Of a stretch of DNA of 19,030 nt, positions 1-8,366 are shown one piece after another. Each line of letters starts with the position of its first letter. Position 1 is the stretch's first letter. The notes beneath the pieces are model-generated. The model ran no database searches. It worked only from the letters and a program-made list of their open reading frames with translations, and had not been told where the DNA came from. Location of the stretch: contig JASCIV010000471.1 in NCBI GenBank assembly GCA_030374735.1, forward strand, positions 1-19,030, given 5' to 3'. The DNA comes from Gracilaria caudata. Its lineage: Eukaryota > Rhodophyta > Florideophyceae > Gracilariales > Gracilariaceae. Made by a program: the position numbers and the translations under genes.

Positions 1-1
1 G

Positions 2-445
2 CGCCGACTGTTTCGCCGCGGGAGCGGTGGCTATAGCGGTAGGTATGACGGCGGAAGCGTTGGTGATGGCGGTGGGAGCGTTGGCTATAGCGGTAGGTAT
101 GACGGCGGAAGCGGTGGCGATGGCGGTGGGAGCGGTGGCGAGGGCGACGGAGGAGATGCCGGTTGCAGTCACGGCACTTTAGCGATGGCGGAGGTTTTGG
201 CCGTCGCGATGGCGGCCATGGTGGCGATTGTTGCCTTGGTGAGCGGGGGGTGCGGTTGGTGGGTAGTGATGATCACCGTCGCTGCCACGGAGCCGAGCGC
301 GCGCTTTTTTTGTAATCGCAGTCACGGTCATGACGGCGCATCGACATCCCGCACACGCGCACACGCGCACAGGTGTGGGTCCATGCGCACGCTCGTGCGC
401 GGGCGTGCGTACGACGCGTGTGCGCGAAATGCTGCGGAGTTCTAA
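2..445 (+). CDS. Gly-rich 18-residue-repeat protein, C-terminal part (open at left edge)
   Basis: A frame open from the window edge to the TAA at 443-445 (about 147 codons) starts with a tandem protein repeat of the form GSGGYSGRYDGGSVGDGG, present twice in full and once in part. A Cys/His patch and a hydrophobic run (about residues 60-92, rich in Ala, Val and Met, with GWWVV) follow, then an Arg/His-rich tail over a GC-rich stretch containing two copies of ACACGCGC near 353-368. The first in-frame ATG inside the window (185) comes after the repeats, so the true start is probably outside. Such Gly/Ser/Tyr/Arg repeats occur in RGG-type RNA-binding proteins, glycine-rich wall or matrix proteins, and many low-complexity proteins. 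I cannot choose between these, and the C-terminal half may be chance reading. The gypsy fragment starts immediately downstream, so the gene's 3' end may have been cut by that insertion. Confidence 0.35.
   Translation, partial: RRLFRRGSGGYSGRYDGGSVGDGGGSVGYSGRYDGGSGGDGGGSGGEGDGGDAGCSHGTLAMAEVLAVAMAAMVAIVALVSGGCGWWVVMITVAATEPSARFFCNRSHGHDGASTSRTRAHAHRCGSMRTLVRGRAYDACARNAAEF
20..150 (+). repeat. 54-bp tandem repeat (about 2.4 copies)
   Basis: GGGAGCG starts at 20, 74 and 128, an exact 54-bp period. Units one and two differ at only a few bases; the third breaks off after about 20 bases. The period is divisible by three, so it keeps the Gly-rich frame open. Confidence 0.85.
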
Positions 446-456
446 GGTCTAGTCCC

Positions 457-863
457 TGACCCAGACAGAACAGAAGTATACCGTCACGGAGAAAGAACGC
501 CTAGGGGGGGGTGTGGAGCAGGTTGATGCTCCGTCCTTACCTATACGGGTCTAAATTCACCCTAAGGACTGATCATGATGCCCTAGGTGGATATTGGGGC
601 TTGCGGATGCGTCCGGTAGACTAGTCAGATGGAGACTGCGCCTTTCGGAATTCGACTACGAGGTTCAGTACCGTCCAGGTATCCGCCATAAGGTGGCAGA
701 CTCAGTGTCTCGCTTGAATACCGATGTGTTGGAAGACGAACCAGTGGAGGACAACATACCGTGCTACACTATCCAATTCGGAAGCGCTAGCCAAGAAGAT
801 GGAGTGACCCTTACAGTAACCTTTCTGATAACGAAGACAGCGAGAGCACCCTGGAGGAGTTAA
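457..863 (+). pseudogene. Ty3/gypsy RNase H, C-terminal part (decayed)
   Basis: The fragment reads as the end of a Ty3/gypsy RNase H domain in broken frames. An early patch has YTVTEKERL, followed by YLYGSKFTLRTDHDAL and, after a one-base loss near 585, RWILGLADASGRLVRWRL, FDYEVQYRPG and VADSVSRL. These match the usual signatures: VTEKE, TDH.AL, RW, L..F...V.YRPG and ADaLSR. The TDHDAL Asp would be one of the catalytic metal ligands. The region around 495-530 has lost frame in a G-run. The C-terminal tail is acidic (LEDEPVEDN) and leads towards the integrase. The enzyme would degrade the RNA strand of the RNA-DNA hybrid during reverse transcription; this copy cannot be functional. Confidence 0.85.
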
Positions 864-1987
864 TCGAGGAGTTCCACACCGGTAAATGCGTGTTATCCGT
901 AGAGGAGGAGGAGTTCTTCCCCATAACCAAAAAGAAATTCCTTAAGGGGCAAGCGACCGACCGGTATTGCCTCTCCCTGGCGGAGCTAGTTGGCCAGAAG
1001 GAGACGCAATTCCATATCGACCACGAAGGCTACCTGGTACGAAGATCACCACTGGATGGTCCGCTCCAAAAGGTTGTACTTGAATCTATACGCCAACGAG
1101 TACTACACCTGGCTCATATGCCGTGCCTATCAGGTCACCCTGGAGGTTCAAGAATGTACTACACCTTATGGAGGGAGTTCTACTGGCCCCTGATGGCGAA
1201 CGACGTCTATGCCTATGTGGCTAAGTGTACTTCGTGCGTGAAAACCCTTGGTGGTTTACGGAAGCATCGTAAGTACTTAACGCTCTTCCCTGCGGCTTGC
1301 CCATTGGAATTTGTTGCAATCGACATACTAGGACCATTTCCGGAGACCTCAAAGGGATACAAGTACGTAATCGTCATTACCGACAGGTTCACGGAGCTTA
1401 CGAGAGCTATAGCACTGAAGAATACGACCGCTCCGGTCCTTGCCGAAGCGTTCTTGAACCATTGGGTTTACCCGTACGGAGCTTCTTCCTACCTACTGAC
1501 CGATAACGGTTCGAACCTCGCTTCGAAGTTCTTCGAGTCGGTGTGTACCATTTTGGGTTTGAAGCATTACTTCTTGACAGCATACCATCCGCAGACCAAT
1601 GGTCAGGTGTAACGCTTCAATAAGACCCTGGTAGCTGGCCTCCGACACTACGTCGAAGAACACCAAAAAAGTTGGGCGGACTATGTGCCGCCACTGACTT
1701 GCGCTCGTAACCTACAGGTTCACATTTCGACGAGTACGACTCCGTTTGATCTCGTGCTCTCGCGCCACCCTCCTGGTATTGTGCTCCAAGCAGGTCCACA
1801 AAACCATCAGGCTCCGGGCAGGCAGACGCCCGCCCAAGCCAAGAAGGATATCCTCTCAAGGTTGCGCGAGTCCCTTAAGGATGCCTCTGGAAAACTTACG
1901 AAGGCCCAGCAGCGGCACAAGAAGTATTATGACCAGAAGGTAAAGAAAATTACCAAAGTGGAACCGGGGGGAATACGTCTTCGTTGA
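800..1987 (+). pseudogene. Ty3/gypsy integrase (zinc module + DDE core), stop at catalytic Glu site
   Basis: One frame runs from about 800 to 1987 with a single stop, TAA at 1610-1612. Counting from the ATG at 890, the zinc-binding module uses His76, His83, Cys113 and Cys116. The catalytic core follows with Asp145 (AIDILGPF) and Asp205 (LLTDNG). Codon 241, exactly 36 after Asp205, is the stop; in this family that site, after HPQTNGQ-x and before RFNKTL, holds the third catalytic residue of the D,D-35-E triad. The conserved end of the core continues in frame afterwards (RFNKTL, LRHYVEEHQ, PFDLVLSRHPP) and is followed by a basic Gln/Lys-rich stretch (KAQQRHKKYYDQKV). The frame is lost in a G-run near 1966-1970. 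The enzyme would insert element cDNA into host chromatin; this copy is inactive. Confidence 0.93.
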
Positions 1988-2449
1988 CACACCTCCCAAT
2001 GGTGCAAGACCCACGCTGGCAGAGGAAAAGCAAGACCGATTCGTAGACGAAGACATTCGCTCTAAGCTACTACCGAAAGCGACTGGCCTCTTTAAGGTAA
2101 TTCGCAGCAATGACCATACGGTTACCATCCTGGAAAACGGACTAGAGAATACCGTCTCGGTTGACCGGGTGACCAAGGCCCCCGCCGATGAGGTTGAGCC
2201 ACCAGCGGAGGCCAGCCAGAAAGCCCTGAGGTCATTGAGGATGCGCCGGCCTCCCCGCAGGTTGCCCCTGATGCCCCGTCTAGTGAGAGAGCCGTCACGG
2301 TAGACCCCGTTCCATCTGGTGAGAAAACGGTCACGGTCGACCCGACGGTGTCTAAATCAGTTTCGGTTGACCCAGCGGTTGCTAGACAGACGTCTGAGGA
2401 AGTTACGCCGAACCCAACGGGAGATCGGTCCGCTACGGAAACCCAATAG
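1971..2449 (+). pseudogene. Integrase GPY/F module and VTVDP-repeat linker
   Basis: After the shift near 1970 the pol continues in another frame with EYVFVDTPPNG, then a GPY/F-like module: KLLPKATGLFKVI, HTVTIL, ENTVSVDRVTKAP. In Metaviridae integrases this C-terminal module helps bind DNA or multimerise. It runs to a TAG at 2301-2303. Overlapping it in the first frame again (about 2206-2449) is an acidic Pro-rich linker in which VTVDP or VSVDP occurs three times at 11-13-residue spacing (AVTVDPVPS, TVTVDPTVS, SVSVDPAVA). It ends at a TAG at 2447-2449. The overlap implies a frameshift somewhere between 2200 and 2300. Confidence 0.8.
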
Positions 2450-2626
2450 GCAGTAGTTGACACCATTACAGGTCATGAACACACCGTCTCAGGAATACGT
2501 TACCGTGTCCGGTGGTACAGCTACTCTGCCGCCCATGACACCATGGAGCCACCAGGTCACCTTCCGGGGAACTTCCGTATACGATACTGGCGGCGACGCG
2601 GAAAGGTCCCGCCTCCTAACTACTAA
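2450..2626 (+). pseudogene. Pol C-terminal chromodomain
   Basis: In the same frame as the linker, after the TAG at 2447, comes a typical retroelement chromodomain: VVDTITGHEHT, IRYRVRWYSYS, AHDTMEPPGHLP, NFRIRYWRRRG. Conserved features are the Tyr/Val-Arg-Trp-Tyr strand, the D-T-(M/W)-E-P-P turn and the final helix with RYWRR. Chromodomains of chromoviruses bind modified histone H3 and steer integration to heterochromatin. The frame then reaches TAA at 2624-2626, which may be the original end of pol, although coding-like sequence continues beyond it. Confidence 0.88.
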
Positions 2627-2893
2627 CCGTTCGGTAATGCGCCCAGAGCTAAGGAGGGGGAGGAAAGGGAGTCTCTTTACCAGATGGTGCGTTGTGCAGG
2701 GTAGACCGAATGGATGGACCAAATGGATCAATATCCAAATGGTTACTACAAGAGAGAGTCCGAAAGATTCGACCAGGACGAGTACTGCGAAAAATTTTAC
2801 CAGGTGGTCCTGGAGATGCGACAACGACCTACCTCGAAGGTAGACTGCAGATTTGATAGCGTTAAGGAAGGTGAGTACCATCAGCAACGCTGA
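2627..2893 (+). pseudogene. In-frame extension after chromodomain
   Basis: The chromodomain frame remains coding-like for 89 codons after the TAA at 2624: PFGNAPRAKEGEERESLYQM, then a TAG at 2702, then EWMDQMDQYPNGYYKRE, FDQDEYCEKFYQVVLEMRQR and CRFDSVKEGEYHQQR before TGA at 2891-2893. Composition (Glu, Asp, Gln, Tyr, Arg) is protein-like, but I know no domain. It contains several copies of the ACCA(A/G)ATGG DNA motif, read as YQMV, DQMD and YPNG. It may be a tail of pol or an incidental open frame in the 3' untranslated region. Confidence 0.4.
2679..2808. repeat. Dispersed ACC(A/G)(A/G)ATGG motifs in pol tail
   Basis: Near-palindromic decamers occur at 2679-2688 (ACCAGATGGT), 2704-2713 (ACCGAATGGA), 2718-2727 (ACCAAATGGA), 2734-2744 (TCCAAATGGTT) and 2799-2808 (ACCAGGTGGT). 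They share the core of the regular array at 3651-3760. Confidence 0.6.
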
Positions 2894-3650
2894 TGGGCGA
2901 TTGAAGCATGAAGATCACCCATATGGTCAACGGCCTGAACAGGACACGGTCGGCGCGCGTGCACGGCCAATAGGTATGGATTAGAAATTTTGGTTTTTTA
3001 TTTGGCGAGGGTGAATGCCCGGCGGGGCGACGCACCGTGGCCGGTAACCGATTTGGTTTTCACTATTGTGTGTAGCGCGCAGGCGTCGAGACGGTCAAAA
3101 AATCTGAGTATTTCGACCGTGCCGCGGTCTCAAATCGGGCATTCTCAGCCCTTGAAACAGACCAAAAGGTGTTTCTGCGTTTTCGGTACCATATGGAGGG
3201 GTACTTTTCGTGCGCAATTTTTTTATTCGCCTTGCAAGTAACCTGTCGGCGCTGGCGCCACGCGCGCCCGCATACGACCCCAGAGGTTATGCGCAATCGC
3301 CTTGGCACATTGCTGGCAGCCCTACCCCGTGGTTCCGCTCCACTTGCGTGGACTCGGAAAATGCATGCGTCAGCCACGATGGGTTTGGCAATGACCTGAA
3401 GGCATTGAAGCGTGTTCGCCGCCCAGGAGAGCGCTCCTCTATGGTTCCCAACACTTAGCCTTTACGGTATTGGAGAACGTGAACAGAGAGGGAGGGCAAC
3501 ACCTTGCGCGCTGCATGACCAACGGGTTCGAACGCAGAACAGGCGTACGCCGCCCTCGTCGTCTACACGCTACTGTGGTACAGTGCCGCTAAGTAGGGCG
3601 GAGGAGAACCCGTTAGAAACATTTTAGAACCTGTTGGAGACAACTGGAAG
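2894..3650. other. Non-coding interval between pol and the ACCARATGGTT array
   Basis: I see no convincing gene here; the short open frames differ between strands and match nothing I know. By position it should contain the 3' untranslated region and possibly LTR of the chromovirus, but I could not identify a TG...CA-bounded repeat. It includes T-rich patches (near 2987-3003 and 3218-3230) and a GGTTCGAAC sequence at about 3525 that resembles a pol III B box without a tRNA fold. Confidence 0.5.
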
Positions 3651-3760
3651 AACCAAATGGTTACGAAACAAACATAACCAGATGGTTGTGAAAAGAATGA
3701 ACCAAATGGTTAAGGGAGAAGGTAAACCAGATGGTCGTTGTGAAACGGGACCAAATGGTT
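3651..3760. repeat. 24-25 bp minisatellite of AACCARATGGTT
   Basis: Five copies of a near-palindromic 12-mer start at 3651 (AACCAAATGGTT), 3676 (AACCAGATGGTT), 3700 (AACCAAATGGTT), 3725 (AACCAGATGGTC) and 3749 (GACCAAATGGTT), spaced 25, 24, 25 and 24 bp. A and G alternate at the sixth base. The 12-13 bp spacers are purine-rich and much less conserved, so the 12-mer is the constant element. It lies between the stop of the antisense frame (3823) and the non-coding interval. Confidence 0.85.
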
Positions 3761-3822
3761 AGGAGCGAAACAGAAAAGGCCAAGAAGGACACGCAGAAAT
3801 CAGAAGCTTTACTCAGGTGTAG

Positions 3823-6488
3823 TCACGACCTACAAGGATATTGGAAACAGACCGTAAGGGGAGCGACATACTGGTGGCCAGAACCATGACCGGAGCTGTA
3901 GCCGGAGCCATGTCCGGCTCCGCTACCACTACCAGCGGAGGTCCAGCCTCACTGCACACCCAACGGATGTTCACCCTGGTCTTGGTCACCCGCAGGGGTA
4001 CCAGTTGGATGTTTAACCATTTTTGTGGCACCGGAAGGTGAAGCAGTAGCCGCCAAAGGGGTAGGCAGACCTTTCGAGGGAGGCATCACCGGAGGACGGT
4101 TGTAGTAGACTCTACGGCGTTGGGCAGGTGGAAGACCTGGCTCAGCTGGATTGGAAGGATCGTACGGACTAAAAGGTGTGGCAACATACTCAGAAGAACC
4201 GAGAGGAGCCGTCGCGAATCCAGAGGACGCAGAGAGGAAAGAATCAGTTGGTAGCGCGGAAGGCGTACCGTAAGGAACTTCCATCGATGGTGTTCTTCCA
4301 AATGGTTTCGCGAAGGCCGGAGCTGATTGGGGATTCTGTGGCAATGCCGGAGGAAAGTTACTGTTGACCAACTGGGAAATGTTTCCGACCTGGTTCGATA
4401 CCAATAGGTACATGGTCTGTTGAAACTGGTCGCGCAAATTGCGCAGCGAGTCGTTTTTCGTGGTGTACTTCGCCAAGACCGGCAGGCGACTCGTGAGAGT
4501 GTCAATAGCTTGTACGGCTGTACCGGGGCCAGGACGGTGGAGATGGTGCTGGCACGCCTGATTCAGGCGGTGCAGAGCTGTTTCAACTGCCGCAACGTGC
4601 TGGCCATTGTGGGGAACCGTTGGAGCAGGTGCAGGAATCGAACGGAACGCGCCAGCCGCATTGGTACCAACCGATGTTGCAGGCGTACCGCGATCGGTAG
4701 GAGGCCAACCGCAGTTGGCGGAGGAGCCGCAATTGGAGCCTGAGGTGCACCCACGCTGGTGTCGAGCGCGCCTTCAGCCAAATGGTTAGCGAGCATGTGC
4801 TCAGCCTCTTCGGCCACGGGGAGCTCTTGCTGGTTCCATACGACCCAGGCATGCGTGGGCCCCCAGTTGTACTCTCTGGCTGCGTCCAATATGGCGTTGA
4901 GCTCCTGACCCGTATAGGGAGTTCTCCCGACCAGATGGTGAACGCCTAATTCGTCACGGATGACTGAGATGATGTGCTTGGGGAGGCGGAAAGCCCGACC
5001 GATGGATGAAAGTGCGTGCGCCGGAAAGGTGGGGTCCCTGCGGCGGTTGTTCCATGTGATACCTTCGCGGGAAGCCTGTAGAGCCAGCAGGTCAGTCGTG
5101 ATTGCAAATTCCGCTATGGCAACCGACTAAACGGTAGAAGCAAAGGGGGTGCTATTGAAGATGGCGCTTCCGAAATAAGCTAACACCGGAGGGATAGGAA
5201 TGTTCAAGAATTGGCACACTTCGTATTGCTCCAACCATTCAGGTCGCGGCGCATACAAGCTCCTACGTGTATGCTCATCTTGCGAGAAGAACTCGACGCA
5301 GTTAAACATGTGCATCGTGCGGACGTTCACTCGTCTGTGCCGTAGACGAGATTCGTCGGCGCAATCCTCCGCCCACCGCTTCCGGTTCATAAACCAATTG
5401 GTGTGGAAAGGCTGATCGAAGGCAACCATCAAAGGACTGGCCTTTACGATGGCTAGTTGAGCACCAACCCGGAAAAGCGACTTCACCACTTTTTGGAAAT
5501 AACACACCTCGTGGGTTCCCCGGACGTACGGAAGGTTCGATCGCACTATTGGCATGATAAGCGATAGGAATGGGGTGTGGAGACTCTTGGCATCAAAGGC
5601 ACCTTGCCTGGTCTGAGGCTGATTCCCTCCGCAGGCAGAGACCAAACTGTATTCAGGGATTCGCACAAGAGGCTCGCAGTCCCAGCGTTTGAGGAGCATG
5701 TAGTCCGAGAGGGTGGGCCGACGGAACATCTGAGGGATTTTGTAGACGTTCATTGCGATGGGCCAAGCAGCCGGGGAGTTGAAGATACTCTTTTCGACGA
5801 CCTCCAGAGGTACACCATGTTGACCGCTAGGCTTAAAGAGTTCCTGTATGGCTAGGGGAGCGTCAGACGCGTGGGACGGATTACCGAACGGTGAACTTGA
5901 CGAACCGTCTGGTGCAGTCCAGGAGACCGGAGTAGGCGCTGTGGGAGCCATATCGGGATGTTCAGCGTACGCTACGCCGTAGTACGGATCGACCGCCGGG
6001 TTTTCCAGTCCCCTTCGACGGCAACCGCCAGCTGGTGATCGTGAAACGTGCTTCGCAATGCCACCATACGGGCCGACACGAGGATGGCGGCTCATCGCAA
6101 CTCTGAGACCAAGCTGGTTCGTGTCAAAGCCGGAAACCCGAGGGTCTTCGCGCGACGCAGGACGAGCACCAACGGGTTTATGGACGTCCAAGGCCACCAC
6201 TTCGGGCTTGTCACTCATACCGCGTGGGGAATGGAAGCCTGACGGTGTTTGAATGTTCTCCATGGGGTAAGTCCGCTGTTGACAGACCACTGGGGTACTC
6301 TGTACGTGACCGGAATAGGAGAGGGGAAGAAGGGGACTGGTGGACGCCAGAGAACGCGGCAACCGATAGTTCAACGAACGTGCACCACGAAAATAGCGCG
6401 TGAGCCCAGTGGAAACGCGATACGAAGACGCACCTTCTCGGGGTAGGACGAACAATGCAGGTAAGAGCCTTGATGCGAAGATTGACAA
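3823..6488 (-). pseudogene. Large gag-like or antisense-ORF polyprotein, decayed
   Basis: One reading frame runs leftwards from 6488 (stop codon just upstream) to 4563. It is broken only by a TAG at 5127-5129 and shifts by one base near 4700 into a second frame. That frame continues to TGA at 3949-3951, after which a Gly/Ser/His tail (GSGSGAGHGSGY) follows to TGA at 3823. The frame opens with TTG; the first ATG is at 6263, giving about 813 codons. Order: Pro/Ser-rich N-terminus; a helical mid-region (about residues 225-450 from 6488, with LSDYMLLKRWDCEP, QPFHTNWFMNRKRWAED, MHMFNCVEFF); after the TAG, coding continues (GITWNNRRDPTFPAHALSS, NWGPTHAWVVWNQ); then a Pro/Ala linker, a helix (LRDQFQQTMYLLV) and a basic Pro-rich end (AQRRRVYYNRPP). 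No zinc knuckle, protease or polymerase is seen. I do not recognise the family. Length, low-complexity linkers and location suggest a retroelement structural protein. Confidence 0.6.
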
Positions 6489-6491
6489 CGG

Positions 6492-7262
6492 TCAACGAGA
6501 GCGATGAGAGAATGTACGTATGACCGAACGGAGCTGCGTTAGTGGAACCACGTGGTTAGCGCCACTCTTTGCTCTACATTGAAACCGTTCGGCGACATGT
6601 GTCGGAATTCATTAAGTTTTCAGGCCCGAGGGCGTGCCTGTCGATAGGGGGGGGGCGTCTATGAAATAGTGCAGAATGCCAGCAGGCCAGGACCGTATAG
6701 GTATGCCACGTGGGTAAGGACTGCATAGGGAATAGGATAGATTTTTACCGCAATAGGTAGACAATAGCTGCGAGGCGCACTGCAGCGGTGCATCCTATCA
6801 CGTAGCACACGTAGCGTGCCACTGCGGAAGCTGAGCTGCACTGACCCCTAAGGTGAGTACACCACTTCCTCGTCTACCATATTGTAAAGTCAAGCACCTT
6901 CTGGCTAACTCTTGAGATCCATAGGTTTCCACAGTCAACCTATTGGTATAACCAGAATATTTGGGGCTCTACTAGTCCGCTTCGCGTCGTACCCTGCATC
7001 TACCGAGCAGGTACCATTAGCTGGCCGACTACTATTCGCCCCTAGTGTTTTTGCTACCGCATACCTTGTTGGTTCTTTCTCTCTCCGCCTTCTAGGTGAG
7101 CTACCGATCCGTTCCCTAGCGCCGCGTCCACACGAACACCTATTGGTACCAAAAGCCTAAATTTGGCTATACCACAGTCAGCACGAACAGCGTGAGCGAT
7201 TTGAGGTGCAGCTTTTCCGGGAGAAGCAAGGCTCGATTGGAAAGAAATGGTAGAGGGCGGCT
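6492..7262. other. Interval upstream of the antisense frame
   Basis: No supportable gene. It carries a G-run (6648-6656), the palindrome at 6546, a 7-bp hairpin (ATAGGTT 6921-6927 with AACCTAT 6937-6943) and two copies of CCTATTGGTA (about 6939 and 7139). If the antisense frame is a gag gene, its leader and LTR should lie here, but no LTR ends are evident. A + frame at 6912-7160 is open, unlike anything I know, and may be chance. Confidence 0.45.
6541..6566. repeat. Perfect 12-bp palindrome AACCACGTGGTT with outer arms
   Basis: AACCACGTGGTT (6546-6557) is its own reverse complement and contains the CACGTG E-box/G-box core. It is framed by AGTGG (6541-6545) and CCACT (6562-6566), with a four-base asymmetry. 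It has the same AACC....GGTT ends as the 3651-3760 array and lies about 55 bp upstream of the opening of the antisense frame. Confidence 0.6.
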
Positions 7263-7451
7263 GTACAGATTGGATTAAACGAAAGCGCAACAGCGTGCGG
7301 AGCGCACTCGCGACGGTTGGGTGCAAGGCTGGCGCAGAATGTGCTCCGTCGCGCGTGGGGTGAGAGTGTGAGGAGATTCGAGCACATGTTTGCGAGCGTC
7401 AGGCGCCAGCGTCTCCAGCACGTCCTGCAACAGCAGCAAGCAATTCAATGA
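7263..7451 (+). CDS. Short Arg/Gln-rich open frame (weak)
   Basis: A 62-codon frame between stops ends in a helix-like, Arg- and Gln-rich stretch (RRFEHMFASVRRQRLQHVL, then four Gln) before TGA at 7449. The only ATG (7386) is late, so if coding this is an exon or a relic. Compositional bias is the only evidence, and the GC-rich background makes chance openness likely. Confidence 0.15.
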   Translation, partial: VQIGLNESATACGAHSRRLGARLAQNVLRRAWGESVRRFEHMFASVRRQRLQHVLQQQQAIQ

Positions 7452-7866
7452 GGTCGTGAAGCCGTTACGGAGCGTGCGTTTTGCAGCCCGTAAGAGACGT
7501 GCTGTAGGAGGACGGAGTCAGGAGACAGCACGAGCGTGCGCACCGAATAGGTTCTGGGACGACACTGCACGCGACGATCGAAGCAGCTGGGCGGCATCAG
7601 TGCACGAGAAGTCGTTGCGTGACATGAGCGAGTCATTCTCGACCAGCGTCCCTCGCGTCCCTTCCGCACTGCAGCACGAAGAATCACAGAACGAGCGGAT
7701 ACACAACAGCCCTCACAGCCACGCGTTCAGTACGAATGAGCGATGCATCCCGCGAGCTAGGGGATCCATATCATACGGAGATACACAATGGCAGCGCCGA
7801 ACCAGCGGCATGAGCGCTGGTACGACGGTGACGGCGCGCGCAACCCCGTTTCAAGTGAACAGATGA
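7390..7866 (+). CDS. Hypothetical ORF, 158 codons (weak)
   Basis: This is the longest open frame in the GC-rich 7.2-8.2 kb stretch and ends at TGA 7864-7866. It is Arg/Ser-rich without a recognisable domain, signal peptide or membrane segment, and it overlaps other open frames on both strands. The start codon is not a strong choice. A competing short frame (7788-7916, 42 residues, beginning MAAPNQRHERWYDGDGARNP) overlaps its 3' end and looks about equally protein-like, so at most one is real here. Confidence 0.15.
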   Translation: MRASGASVSSTSCNSSKQFNEVVKPLRSVRFAARKRRAVGGRSQETARACAPNRFWDDTARDDRSSWAASVHEKSLRDMSESFSTSVPRVPSALQHEESQNERIHNSPHSHAFSTNERCIPRARGSISYGDTQWQRRTSGMSAGTTVTARATPFQVNR

Positions 7867-8366
7867 TCAAAGGAGGCACCCCACATGAGCGCGGGAGCAG
7901 AGACCGCGGGCTGTAGGCCGCGCGCCACCCTCTGCCCGAAAGCGCATGACGTCCGTGCCGCACTCCGGCGCCAATGTGAAGAAGGTGTGGCGTGCATTCG
8001 CGACATTTCACGCCACTTACATACATCATATTATGCTCTACGTACATCTGTGCGTCTTCGCGCGCAGTCTTCATCACAGCTCCCCCACACACATCACCGC
8101 CGCGAGCCGTTTTTCTCCTGGCTCCTTTGCCGCTTTTCGTCACCCTTAGTCCCCTAGCTCTTCTCTGTCTCCCCGCACCAACTCTCCCCTGCCCGCACAC
8201 CCCTCACCACTGCGCGCCGCTGTCTCTTCAGGAACACCGGAGACGCTCCGCTGGGAGGCGTCCCAGAGCTATTCGACCTGTTTGCAGACGCCGACGGTGA
8301 TGATTAGGTTGTCACCAAAGGTATCGTCCACATTCGTCTTCAGTAACGTAACGAGTGCAAGTCTGA

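Larger units (their letters stand above)
447..2893 (+). mobile_element. Ty3/gypsy chromovirus fragment, 5'-truncated pol
   Basis: Domains read in canonical chromovirus order: RNase H end, H2C2 zinc module, DDE integrase, GPY/F module, linker, chromodomain. No gag, protease or reverse transcriptase is found upstream, since the window passes directly into the Gly-rich ORF, so the element is truncated around 447. No LTR, primer-binding site or target duplication could be identified. At least four frameshifts (near 500, 585, 797 and 1970, and another around 2200-2300) and four in-frame stops (1610, 2447, 2624, 2702) show it is dead. The integrase style, with YPYG, LLTDNG, TAYHPQTNGQ and LVLSRHPP, recalls elements of oomycetes and red algae as I remember them. 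Confidence 0.9.

Noticed and set aside
2650..2670. Purine-rich run after the chromodomain as the polypurine tract before a 3' LTR
   Set aside because: It lies inside a coding-like frame, is not followed by a TG-starting repeat, and no second LTR copy is in the window.
3518..3545. GGGTTCGAACGC, a tRNA B-box-like sequence, as a tRNA gene or primer-binding relic
   Set aside because: The flanking bases do not pair into a T-stem, and no anticodon arm or A box is found at the right distance.
3651..3760. Regular 24-25 bp array as a CRISPR
   Set aside because: The repeat is only 12 bp, spacers are 12-13 bp, purine-rich and partly similar, and the context is eukaryotic retroelement DNA.
5577..6252. 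+ strand frames within the large minus-strand ORF
   Set aside because: All are shorter, differ in frame and lie opposite a coherent long frame.
7445..8300. Several overlapping 60-150 codon frames on both strands
   Set aside because: High GC keeps many frames open here; none shows a motif, and they contradict each other.
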